Positions 8,500 to 19,800 of a stretch of DNA of 42,218 bases are shown here, in pieces. The notes beneath the pieces are model-generated. The model ran no database searches. It had not been told where the DNA came from and saw nothing but the letters and a program-made list of their open reading frames with translations. A program made the position numbers and the translations under genes. The stretch covers positions 1-42,218 of IMG/VR virus record IMGVR_UViG_3300005582_000023; one strand, given 5' to 3'. The first letter of the stretch is position 1. The number at the start of each line of letters is the position of its first letter. This DNA is from a virus.

Positions 8500-9117
8500 A
8501 TGGCAACACAACGCTTTGACGGAGACGTCGAAATCACTGGAGGTCTTCGGGTCTCTGGCACTTACACTGGACCGATAAATCGGTCTAACATTATCACGGA
8601 TAACACAGCGGTTTATGAACTACCGCTGACATCCTTCCGCGTGCATAACGCGATGCAGACAACGTTACCTGGCACGGCTCTGGCTCCCGATCTCGGGATT
8701 ACCTCTGGCGCTTTCGGCACCGATGTCCCCACGATGCGGTCGGAAGACCTGAACGGTGACGGAACCGCAGCCTCCTACGCGCGTGGGAGCTTTACGCTGC
8801 CGCCGGAGTATCTGTCCGGCGGAACGATCACGTTGCGGATATACGCCGACACGCAGGCAGGAACTGCGAACGTGGACGCGCAGGCTTACCAAGCGTCCAA
8901 GACGAGCTTTCAGGTTACCGGGAGTGATTTGATCACCACGGCTGCTACGGCTGTTACCACGACTTACGCTGCTAAGGACTTCGTGATTACGCCGACGTCA
9001 AGGGTGGCCGGCGATACGCTCGACATCCGTCTCGCTGTGATCGGGACAACGAGCGTCACCGCGAACACCATTGTCCGCATCTCCAACGTTGAGATGCTTC
9101 TCCAAGTCAAAGGTTAA
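8500..9117 (+). CDS. Beta-rich virion protein, possible fibre or decoration protein
   Basis: The 205-residue protein opens with ATQRFDGDVEITGGLRVSGTY, a pattern common at the N-terminus of phage fibre and spike subunits in which a short beta strand series leads to a trimeric head. The remainder is Thr/Ala-rich and has an 'LRIYADTQAGTANVDAQAYQ' stretch resembling a jelly-roll domain, ending VRISNVEMLLQVKG. Its leader (TTAACCTAACAAAACAAACT before the ATG) is one of the clearest G-free leaders of the window. It ends two bases before the next gene. I infer a surface-exposed virion role, but the family is not recognised. Confidence 0.5.
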   Translation: MATQRFDGDVEITGGLRVSGTYTGPINRSNIITDNTAVYELPLTSFRVHNAMQTTLPGTALAPDLGITSGAFGTDVPTMRSEDLNGDGTAASYARGSFTLPPEYLSGGTITLRIYADTQAGTANVDAQAYQASKTSFQVTGSDLITTAATAVTTTYAAKDFVITPTSRVAGDTLDIRLAVIGTTSVTANTIVRISNVEMLLQVKG

Positions 9118-9119
9118 TT

Positions 9120-9581
9120 ATGAACCCTAACCAACAAGGTATGCAACTCCCTTCACTGGGAGAAATTTTAGCCCTCATTCAACATTTTGGGCCAGAAGGC
9201 CAGCTGCGTCAGGCGGGTGGCGCTGAGACTCTAACTCAGGCACAGAACAACCGGCGATATGCTGAGGCACAAGGCGTTCCTAGTTTGGATGCGCTCGCCC
9301 TACACCAGCGTGGGCAACAAGCCGGCTCGTCTCTGGAGCTAGATCGAGACCGGTTGCGAGCGTATCAGGACTCTCAGGCCGGCGACGAGCGGACTAAGAA
9401 AGCGTCTGGTATGCTTGGACTAGCGAACATAATGCCGATGACTAAAGAGGGTCAGTCTCAGCAAGCGCAACTTCTCCAACAACTGTATCAGATGTATCTG
9501 TCTGGTCAAAACCAAAACCCACAACCCGCAAAACCGTTAACCACTGCCGACCGCTTGAAAGGTCGGACTGAATATCACTAA
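9120..9581 (+). CDS. Gln-rich small protein, probable internal virion protein
   Basis: The 153-residue product is rich in Gln, Leu, Ala and Arg and predicted to be helical: SLGEILALIQHFGPEGQLRQ, LTQAQNNRRYAEAQG, and QSQQAQLLQQLYQMYLSGQN, then a Pro/Lys tail ending RLKGRTEYH. It starts two bases after the preceding stop and ends two bases before the next gene. Podoviruses often encode two or three such helical, Gln-rich proteins just before the giant ejection protein, so an internal virion (ejection) role is plausible. No catalytic motif is seen. Confidence 0.5.
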   Translation: MNPNQQGMQLPSLGEILALIQHFGPEGQLRQAGGAETLTQAQNNRRYAEAQGVPSLDALALHQRGQQAGSSLELDRDRLRAYQDSQAGDERTKKASGMLGLANIMPMTKEGQSQQAQLLQQLYQMYLSGQNQNPQPAKPLTTADRLKGRTEYH

Positions 9582-9583
9582 CT

Positions 9584-10873
9584 ATGGCTACTTACAATCC
9601 GTTTCTCGATCCAGACTTTGTTAGCAACACAGCTAGACCTAAACTAAGTGGCACCGTGCAGGCTGCACCTCAGCCGCAGCAACCGCAGACTCCAAGCCTA
9701 CCCTCAGGCGTGGGAGAGTTTCTGGCGTCTTATGGGAAAGCCGTTGAAAATATGGGACTCGCTGGGCCGGGTCATGGCCGGAATCAGAACATTGCAGACA
9801 GGGCTGTTATTGAGCGCGAGGCTGCGTTCCAGCAGCGAGCTGCGTTCAACGAAGCCTTTCCTCGTGGACGGGGAGCGGACGGTTTGGTAGAGGTGCCAAA
9901 GATCGACCAAGCGTTGGCGAATAGGGCCTATGCTGCACGGCGTGCCGGTGGGGACCCTCGTCGCCCAGTGGGCGACAACAACCTGAAGATAAACCAGGAA
10001 CAAACCGGCTTCCAGATGTTGCCGGGAAAGACTCCAGACGGAGCCCAGCGTCGGGTGTCAACGTGGGCACCTCCGCTGTCACTGGGCGGAGTGCTGGCTC
10101 CTTCATATCAAGCTCCGACCTATACCGGTCGGGGTGGCGATTTCCGCGACCCGAAAACCGGGGCTGTCAGCGGGTTGATTGACTACCAAGCGCCAGACGG
10201 GGTGAAATATACAGACGCTAATGTCTGGACTGTTGCGCCTATTCCCGAAAGCGATCAACGGGGTCCGGGTATTTACGACTCTAATTTTATGCCTCCCGCT
10301 AAACTAGCTGAAATGCAACACGTTAGAGACCGGGCTACCGGAAAGCAGGGTGGTCCGATAGGCCCGCCAATGACGCGCTTTACTCCTGTGGCTGCTGGAG
10401 GTGCTAAGGCACCTCCGGTTGCCGGAGACCCGGAGGCCGCTGCAATTACCGCGATGCTTGACCGCGAAGTGGCACAGTCAAGGGCGCGCGAAATGGCTGA
10501 AATACAAGCAGCTTTTCAACCGCTGCCGGCTCCAGCTACGGCTCCAGCCACTGTTGGGGATGCTATTACGTCACCTCCTGCCGAAGTGCCGCCTGCAGCA
10601 CCGGCGGCACCGGCGGCAGGCCCTAGACCATTTGAAACCCCCGAGGCTGTCCAAGCACGTCTCATGCTGGAGGAACAGGCAAGGCAGGATCAGCTAGCTG
10701 AACAGGCAAAGAAACAACAAGAAGCTAAGCGACGAGCGGAAGAACAGGTTCGTCTGGCAAAACAGCGCCAGGTAGAAGCGGATCAACGCGCTTTGGAGTT
10801 GTCTAGGCGCAAGGGTAACACTCAGCAGGAACCCTGGCGTCCGGGTGCCCAGCGCGGAAATCCTAACCAATGA
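9584..10873 (+). CDS. Pro/Ala-rich protein with basic coiled-coil C-terminus, probable ejection protein
   Basis: The 429-residue protein contains an N-terminal Pro/Gln-rich segment (about 20-45), a Gly/Arg-rich middle (AFPRGRGADG, RRAGGDPRRPVGD), a Pro/Ala linker (PPAEVPPAAPAAPAAGPRP near 330-350) and, from about residue 355, a long highly charged helix (LMLEEQARQDQLAEQ, KKQQEAKRRAEEQVRLAK) ending in a basic tail. Its stop overlaps the ATG of the polyvalent protein by 4 nt (ATGA), so the two are translationally coupled and probably act together. The basic coiled coil could bind DNA or form the inner core of the virion. There is no recognised family. Confidence 0.5.
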   Translation: MATYNPFLDPDFVSNTARPKLSGTVQAAPQPQQPQTPSLPSGVGEFLASYGKAVENMGLAGPGHGRNQNIADRAVIEREAAFQQRAAFNEAFPRGRGADGLVEVPKIDQALANRAYAARRAGGDPRRPVGDNNLKINQEQTGFQMLPGKTPDGAQRRVSTWAPPLSLGGVLAPSYQAPTYTGRGGDFRDPKTGAVSGLIDYQAPDGVKYTDANVWTVAPIPESDQRGPGIYDSNFMPPAKLAEMQHVRDRATGKQGGPIGPPMTRFTPVAAGGAKAPPVAGDPEAAAITAMLDREVAQSRAREMAEIQAAFQPLPAPATAPATVGDAITSPPAEVPPAAPAAPAAGPRPFETPEAVQARLMLEEQARQDQLAEQAKKQQEAKRRAEEQVRLAKQRQVEADQRALELSRRKGNTQQEPWRPGAQRGNPNQ

Positions 10874-13800
10874 ACCAACCCTTCACCTACGGTGAACTCT
10901 TAGCGAAGCACGCTAAGGTCTCGCAAGACCCCGAGTTCAAAGACATCTCTCTGCCGGATTACGCGGCAGCGATGAACGAAATCACGGGGTCGCAGAACTA
11001 CGACCAAGGCTTAAAGGACGACTTTGTCCGGCGTGCCTCTCACAAGGTCGATGAGGCGATTGACTGGACAGGTCTCCCACAGGGCTTCCAGAGTGTGGGT
11101 GAAGGGTTAACCTCAATGCTCGGCGGTGGGCCGGAGTATCAGGAGGCCGTAGGACACGCGTTCCGAGGATTACCGAGGACGTTGGGTGAGATCGGTGTCG
11201 GCGTGGGTGCGGCTGCTTTAGCGACTGCGGCCGCTCCGGTGGCAATCCCGGCGGGTGGTATCGCGGCTGGCGGTATCGCGTTAGGGACGATGGCGGGGTT
11301 GACCGGAGCAAGAACCTACGGCGAGACGGGGAGTGTGCCACAGGCCGGTGTCTCGGCTGCTACGATGCTCGCGGGTATGAAAGCGAGTCAGATGGTCGGA
11401 CAGCCGATTCTTCGTGCGATGGGAGCACCGACAGCAGCGGAGTTTGCAGGCAAGGTTGCACCGGAGTTCGCTGCTAAGGTCGGAGCCAGTTTCGCGCCGA
11501 AAGAGATCGGTGAGATGCTCGTCGCCAGCAACTACCCGCAGCAGATCGCAAGGATAACCGGCATGATAGGGTCTCAAGTTCCAGTGAACGAGTTAGGTGC
11601 CGGCATCAGTAGACGTATGCAAGAAGGTGAGTGGCGTATGCCTACGGGTCCTGAGTTTGTTGCGTCCACCGCAAGTTTGCTACCCTTCCTCGGGTATGAC
11701 ATGGTGCGAGGCGTCCAGAACCCGATGCGGACGTTCAACAAGCAGGTTAAGCCGGCGTTGCAGGATAGCTTTGTCCAGCGCGGCGTGGCCGATTATGTCG
11801 CCAAGCACGGTGAGATGCCGCCGGACAACCAGATTGCTGCGCTCGCGCGTGAGGCTGAGATTCTCCCACCGCTGACAGGGCCAAACTTCAAGATCGGTGA
11901 TGATGGTAGGTTTGAGGCTAAGTTTAACTCCACGGCTGAGGCTACAGAATGGGCACAATCCCACGCTTCTCGGTTTGATGGGTTCGACCTAGAAGCGAGG
12001 AATGGGATTACCTATCTCAAGGTGAAGCCGAAAGATGTGGCGGACTTCTTGGAGTTGACGGGGAATAATGAGAACAATAGCTTCTTGGAGAGTCGGAATA
12101 AGAGCTTCACTTATCAAGACGCTGGCGCTGAGAACGTCATGGCTACGGTCATGAAATACAAGCAGCGTTTCATGGATGCCGTTAATGAGGGCAAACCGGA
12201 GGGACAGCGGATTAGCGAGATAGACTTGGTGGATGACGAGCTAGTTCGGCATATCTCGGATGCTCACCGGCAGTTCGAGCAAGAGCAGATGGCAGCGAAG
12301 ACTAAGGCACGTCCTACGCAGGATGACATCATTAACCGGGCGATTAAGATTAACACGGTTGAGACGGAGTTTGGTCGCGATCTGGCTGTAAAGATCGACC
12401 CGGCGTACTTGGCGATGGAGCAGGAGTCAGTCGCGAGGGAGAACCAGCGCGCTGCGGACTTGGCTGCGGACGCCGAGGCTGTGCAGTTGATGAACAGCGA
12501 CCCGGCGATGAAGGCAAAGGGCGAGTTCGCGTCGAATTGGTATGAGAAGGAGCGTGGGGTTGGTGCGCGGAAAGAGACTGTCATGGAGAGTGGGCAACAC
12601 GGGAGGACGACCACAGCAACGGTGGGTCAGTCCACGCCAGAGCAGTTGGCGATTGACAAGACAATCGCGACTAAGGAGGGTCTCTTGCGTGGTATTCCGA
12701 AGGATGACTTGTTTGCTCAAAAAGCCGCTGACGACTTGAGGGCCGAAATCACGGCGTTGCAGGAGAAGCGGGCGACGTTGGGTGACCCCGAGAAGGTCGA
12801 GACGGTGGATGAGAAGGTCACTTACAACGAGGACGGCGACCCGGTTAATGAGAAGGGCGAGGTCATCGATGAGAACGCCGACGAAGTCATCACTGGCGGG
12901 AGCTATGGTGCCAACTCAGGTGTGCGTCCTGCGACTCCTGGAGTCAGCGAGGCTTTGATACGTGCTGCGGTGAAGTACCCTGGACAAGTGATCATTAACC
13001 CTGAAGGTATGCCGAGAGACCCGTCAGAGTTAGCCTTCACGTCCTATCTGCAAGGCACTCGCAAGCGGGCGGAAGCAGCTTACAAGGCGCAGGATGCTCA
13101 GGCGAAGTCGACGGGAATTGTCCAACGCTTCGGTGCGGATGAAGCCTCGGCTAAAGCGTACGCGGAGCAGAGACAGACTGGTCGGTCAGAGGCTGAAGTC
13201 GCGGCGAATGTAAAGTTCGAGGCTGTGAAGGACAAGAACGGTGAATGGGCTGTTCGAGCACTTGACCAAAATGCCATTCGTTCCTTCGAGGGCAAGTGGC
13301 AGACGGAGCGTGGCGATTGGGCTGACACCGAGATGGAGTCGATGATCGCGCAGTTTGTCGGTAAGCTGGAAGAAGGAGCACAGGTGGAGGTTGCCGCCGA
13401 ACGTGGCGTCCATGACCTCAATGACATCCGTGACCCTGCGATCAAGGTCATGCGGTATCAGGCGACTGTGAATAATGTTGCCTCTGCGATGAACGACGGA
13501 CTGTTGCATCGTGAGCTGATTCGCGTTCTAAATCTGGAGCGTAACCGTAAGCAAGACTCCGAGCTGAAGAAAGCCAAGGCGCGTGTGCTGCAATACATCG
13601 ACTTCATTCGGAAGGGTGGGAATCTGACGTGGAAGATCGTCCATAAGCCGGCGATGAGGGAAGTCTTTCGGACTACGGACAGGGCTGAGGCCGAGCAGTA
13701 CATCCAAGATCGTCTCACTCAAGCAGACGTCGGCAAGACGATTGGGTCTCGCGGCGAAGGCTTAACGGTGAGAGATTATCAGTTCACCACCGAGAGGGCG

Positions 13801-16800
13801 GAGAACAACTACAACGTGTTGGAAGAAGCCATCATGAACCAGTTCGGCGATCAAGTCTCGGTGGGATATAAGGTGATGGAGAAGCCGAAGGACGTGGTGG
13901 AAGTGCCCGGTAAAGGTGGCAAAAGCGGACGGCGTGGCTTCTTGACTGTTGAATTGCAGGGTGACCTCGAAGGATTTAACAAGCAGTTGTTGGCGTTGTC
14001 GGCTAGAACCGGAGTCGACTATGGCGGCTTTGTCAACGAGGCTAATGCTGATCGCAGTGGTCGGCTCAACGAGCGCCGAACCAACGGATTGTCTCCAGCC
14101 GAAGAGATACTCGCAGCGTTGCAAGCTGTTGGAAAGCAGTTCCAAGACCCGCGGAAGCTGTACGAGCGTCCGAAGGGTGATTTCGGATTCTTGCCTAAGC
14201 CGTATTGGGAGCTTAGTCGTGACGAGAAGGGGAGGGTCACAGCTCACAGGCTTGGCTTGAACGACCCAGAGACAGGTGCCTACATCCCGGCGCACGAGGC
14301 TGTGAAGACAGTCAAACGAGGTATGGACCTCGCGGTGCCGGCTGGCCCCGGTGTCATGGTCAAGCAGCGTGACGGGACGATGAAGGAGCACAAAGGGAAT
14401 TGGGCTACCTTGGTCGATGACATATTCAAATCCGAGGGCGTTGTCTCTTTCGCTGACTTTGTGAGCGTGATGAAACAAAGTCTGGAGAAGGATAGGAACG
14501 CTCAGACGGGGCCGCAGATTGATCACTACAATCGCGTTCTCGACATGCTGTTGAATAAGGGGAATGAGCGTAACTGGGCACCTAACATCCCTGTCGGTGT
14601 CGCTATGGCGAAAGAACTTGGACACGCAGGGCCGGACGGACTCATTAATGGCGTCTTCGGCTGGTATAACCATTCAAGGGATACGCTCCAAAGCACAGGT
14701 ATGCTGCTCTCGCCGTACTATGTGCATCCGAGGACGGGCAAGGTGTATCAGATGTCCGCCTTAGAGTTCTTGCCGCATCTTATCCACGAGGCGACTCATG
14801 GGAATGTCGCTCATGGCTTTGACGTCGACCCGGTGCTCAAAGCTCAGGGTATCGCCTTGGTGCTGCATCTTAAGAAGCAGCTCAAGTTGGATTCCGCGTG
14901 GGCTTCCATCACCGGAGCCGAGCCTCGGACTATCAGTGCGCTGAGAGACCCTAACCGGGAGGACTACGTCAGCCTGCAAGAGTTAGCCGCTGATCTGTTC
15001 ACAGACGAAAGTCTCATGCGCACTTTGCGTGGGATGAGGGATGACCCGACTTTGGGGGGTAACCCAAAGCCGATGAACAACTTGTTCAATCGCGTGATGG
15101 ACTGGATTAAAAGCTACCTGCTGAAGGTGTTCCCGTCGGGTAAAGGCGAGAGCGTGGTTGATGGCGCGTCTCTCTATGACCGGTTGGCTAACTATACGGC
15201 ACGCGCTATGGAAGTCTCGGATAGCCGAGTCCGCATGGAGTATAAGGGTGATGTATACTCCGCCATTGCGAAGGAAATCTTCGGGTCTAGTAGGGTCGAC
15301 CTACTCGGTTCGCGGAGGCCAGAGCCTTCGGAGCGCACTGGGGATAGCGGAGTAGGCCGCGTTGTGGGCGGGAAAGAGCCGGTCAAAACGGCTGGTCTCG
15401 GCTGGTCGCGCACGATTGGGGATGCCACGAGGCCGAAGACGGCGGAGGATTATACTCAATACGCGAAGGCTCGAAACGTGCAGACTAAGGCTGAACAAGC
15501 AGCCGCCGACGCGGAGCGCGCTAGGATTGAAGCGGACCCGAACAGGCCACGGCGTTTGGTTAAGGTGAAGCAGGTGGAGCCAACTCCCTCTGAGGAACTA
15601 GCGAAGCAGAGGACGGACGCGTTGAGGGCTGAGTTGCAGAAGGAGTATCCTGATAGTAAGAAGTGGACTATCATTGTTACTCCCCCTGAGAAGTCCAAAT
15701 CAGGACTCGTTTCCTGGGAGGGCGGTAGGGTTGAGGTTCGGTCCAAGACGGAGTATCAGCCTATACCGACTGTGGACCTAAAGGGCGATAACGAGTTGCC
15801 GGGTGTGATACGTGCTCAAGGAAAGAAGACGATACCGGAGTCTAGTAAAAACATTGAGGAGGATAATGGACCTCAGTTGATCGACCAGCCGTTGCAGTTC
15901 GCGCAGACAATAGTTCAAGAAGGACCAGCAGGTGAGCGGGTAGCCTATACGCGAGTTGAGCGTCCGTCGGGCGAGTTCAAGATGGGAGCTTACAGAGAAA
16001 TGATATCGTCGGTGGAAGGCACCGAGCCGGTTCCGGCAGGGCCGAAAAGTGTGCCGCCGGCGGAGAAGGACCGTGGGCCGGGATTGTCTGCCGAGGATGA
16101 GGCGAAGGTGAAGGCAAGGTGGCCGATGGGGACGAGTGAGGTGGAAGGTGGATTGCGGAGTTACATTGGGGCTAACGCTAATGTATTGAATAGTTCTAGG
16201 CTCACAGCCGAAACCATGCTCAAGGCGGGGCGGTCTCCAGAAGAAGTTCGTCAAGTGACTGGTTGGTTCAAAGGTAAGTATGATCAGAAAATGCGGTGGG
16301 AAGTGCCGGATAACTCGTCGAAATTGACCGGATTCTGGGAGAGTTTGTCAGAAAAGAAGCTCCTGGGAGCAAACGAGAGTCGAAAGCTTTCTGAGGTCTT
16401 TGACCATCCGGCTTTATACCAAGCTTATCCAGAACTGCGTGATGTTAATGTAACCAAACAACGCGGTTTCCTTGACTTCATGGGCGCAGTTCAAGGGTGG
16501 TATAATAGTGATACTAATACGATTAACGTTACCCCTAACGCTAAGGATGCTCGAAGCACTCTGCTGCACGAGATTCAACATTGGATTCAAACAAAAGAAG
16601 GGTTTGCGAAAGGGTCTAACACAGAGACGGCCATGAAAGGTTTGACACTTCAGCAAAAGCAAGCCGTCATGGACCGGATACAGGCTAAGGCTCCAGAGTT
16701 GATTAAAGCCTTGGAAGACAGGGTGCGTAGGCTAGGAAAAGACATAGACCTACTTCAACAGGTTGACCCTGTGCGGTTTGCTATGACTACCACCTTAATT

Positions 16801-19800
16801 CAAGAAGCTAACGCGAGGTTTAACAGTGCTGTGCAAGCAAAAACAGCTTCTAAGACGCCTGAAACAGAAGCGGCCGTAACGGAGGCTTACAAGGAATACG
16901 TGAAAAGACAAGACGAGCTTACGGCTGTTCTTGGTATACCTAAAAATGAAAAACTAGCCCACTGGGACTATTTTTACCACGCTCAGTTTGCAAAAAGTCT
17001 TGAAGCCTTTCAACAAACGATGCGAACGAAACAAATCGAGGGCGAGCTAGATTTGTTGGATCAAAACGAGATGGTGTCTACCATGCACACCAGTGAGGAG
17101 GCTTTTGCGAAAGCAGTTAAAGCTTTTGATCTGTCTCATGAGTTGTATAGCCGCGTTGCTGGAGAGATTGAATCTCGTGATGTTCAGGCGCGCCGGGACA
17201 TGAGCTTAGACGAATTGGATAAAGTGGGTCCGTATTCAAGTGAGGCTATTGACGTTAAAGATTCGATTATGCTCGAAAGCCGAGGTCTGCTTCAAGCTTT
17301 ACCTGTTCGTCCGGTTATCGGACAAAAAGGGCCGTGGCTTACGCCAGAGAACCAAGGACTGTTGAAGTCCCTTATGGAAGGGTCTAATCGAGTGGTTGAC
17401 GCGTTTATGGGAACCGGTAAGATGAGCGTAGCCGCACGGCTTCTCGGCTTTCAAGGACAAGTTGTGGCTAACGAGATACACGGTGTACCGGCTTCTGTCT
17501 TGTCTCGCTTGACTCCAGAGTTAGTCACTCAAGCAGAGCAGTTAGCTAAGCAACTCGAACCTTTAGTGAGCAAGCCTAAGGAATACAACGCTTTAGTTGC
17601 GGCTCACCCTGATAAAGAACTAGCCCGCTTTGTGGGAAGTCAAGCTAACTATATGGGACGTTCGCTTGATAAGAGTCCTGTTCATGTGCCTGCTTCAAAC
17701 CAAGCTTATCAATTACGGTCCTTAGGCAAACGCCTCAAGGCTTGGTTGGATAGTGAGATTTCGGTTACCCAAGGAGACGGTTTCAAACTGGCAGCAGAAG
17801 CTCAAGCCGGTGATTTTGTGATCTTTGACCCGCCTTACGTGGGTACTGATACTTATCGAGTGAATAGGCAGACTGACGGGTTGACAGAAATAGCTCAAGC
17901 AGTGGGCAATGGGGCTAAGGTGCTGTACTTTAATGCTTATTCGCCTGAACTCGTGAAAGGCTTGAAAGACCTTGGACTTAAGGTAAAGCGCGAACAGATA
18001 GGAACCGTGGATACGGTAGTGGCTCATAGTGCTATTGAGACACAAGCTCTCGAAAGCCGTGGCGGGCTTGGTCAAGAACCTGTGCCAGCTACCCAGTTTA
18101 CTGTGATGACAAAAGACGGTCCAATAGAGGCTAAGTCGTTTGGGAGAACCGTATTCTCTGAACAAGCCACAGGCAAAGGAGCACGTATTGACAACCCAAA
18201 CTGGAAGCCTGAAAGTGCTCCAGCCGAGCTAACTCCAGCGGCCGTGAAAGTAAAAGACGGATGGCTTGTGGGTTGGCTTAAGCCTGACGGCTCTTTTGTT
18301 ACCAGCAATAACCTTCCGCGACCTACTTGGGAAGACGCTAGTTTCGAGATTGGTATTCGAGATACAAACGCTCTCGAAAGCCGTGGACCTATCACTGTCC
18401 CGGAAGTCACCCGCGCGCTCAAGCACGGTACTACCGCGATGATCGACAAGCGGGAGGAGAGTGGCCGGCTGTGGTTCAAAGGCGAACCGTTCATCCTTGG
18501 GTCGGTGCGCCCGCAGAAAGAGGGCGAGTATGGCTGGTGGTCTCTTAGCACGAAGGACTTGCAGAGGATGGCGGAGGAGTTGGGGACTAAGGAAGACCTG
18601 TTCGCGAATCAGGTGAAGAGCACGCCGCAGATTACCTCGGCCTATCCAACTTTGGTCGAGGCGTTGGCTTACCAGGGTATGTCGAAGCAAGAGGCACGGA
18701 AAGGGGCGTTGTTGATCGGGAGGTTTTCGACAGTTTTTAGGGCTGTACCCGGCTACGGGGCAACTGTGGTAGGTCGATCAACTTCAAAAGATTCGCTAGG
18801 TTTTGCTTGGCCGAGTGAAGGGAAAGTTGGACTGAACCCAGAGGCTATTGCTGACAGTGCTAATACGACAGCCGGTCGGTTTATGCTTCTGCGTGAAGTC
18901 TTCATCCATGAAATGTTTCACCCAGCAGACGTTAAAGGTACGGCGCTTGCTGGTATCTTTGACCAGCTGAAAACGGCAGACGCCCGACGAGACGTGTTAA
19001 TTGCTTCGTCTTATCTTAACAAAGGCGAGTTTCAAGGTCGAACGAGACAGGAGGCTATTGAAGACTCAATGGAGTTTTCGGCCGACCTAGCAGCTAATTT
19101 GGTCCCGTCTTTATTGTCCGGTAACCCGACAGCTGTTATGTATAACGCGGCAACCTTGTTAGGTCCCGAGGTTCAACAAGCATTGTTTATGGAAGGCATA
19201 ATGCACCGTAAAGCTATGGAGATTTTCTCTAGTAAGCTGGCCGAGAAGGGACAGGCTGAGTGGGCAGTTCCTCTGACTAAAGAGATTCAGGCTTACATGA
19301 AAAGCTTTGACGAGATTCAGCGGGATACGGAGATGTTCCATGTCATGCGCGGCTTATGGCCGGATGCGTTTATGCCTGAGGTGATGGAGGTGGCTAGCCA
19401 GGTAGAGACCAACGGAAGACGTCAACTGTACGCTGCGAGTAAAGAAACCCTGCAAGAGTCCGTTCTTGAAAGTCGCGGGATGCTTAGGGCCGAGATCGGT
19501 CTATCAAACAACGCGAAGTTTTCCTGGTGGAACAAGACCCTCGCAAACTTCAACCGTCTGGCCGATCAGTTCCCTATCCTTCGACCGCACTGGGACATGC
19601 TCCACTCGGCGTCAGCTCAAGCGCAAAACGCCACGATGGATTTGAAACTCATCATGGCGGGTCAGTACCAAGCGGGCAAGTACAAGAGCGATGCGAGGTC
19701 GAAGCGTTGGCGGCAGTTTAACATGACGCCTCGGTTGCTCGAAGCTCACGACAAGCTGGTGATGTTGGCGAATCAGATGGGTGATACGGCGAACGTTCGG

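Noticed and set aside
13762-14673. 303-codon minus-strand frame inside the polyvalent gene
   Set aside because: It is antisense within a continuous 3889-codon gene and shows no recognisable domain.
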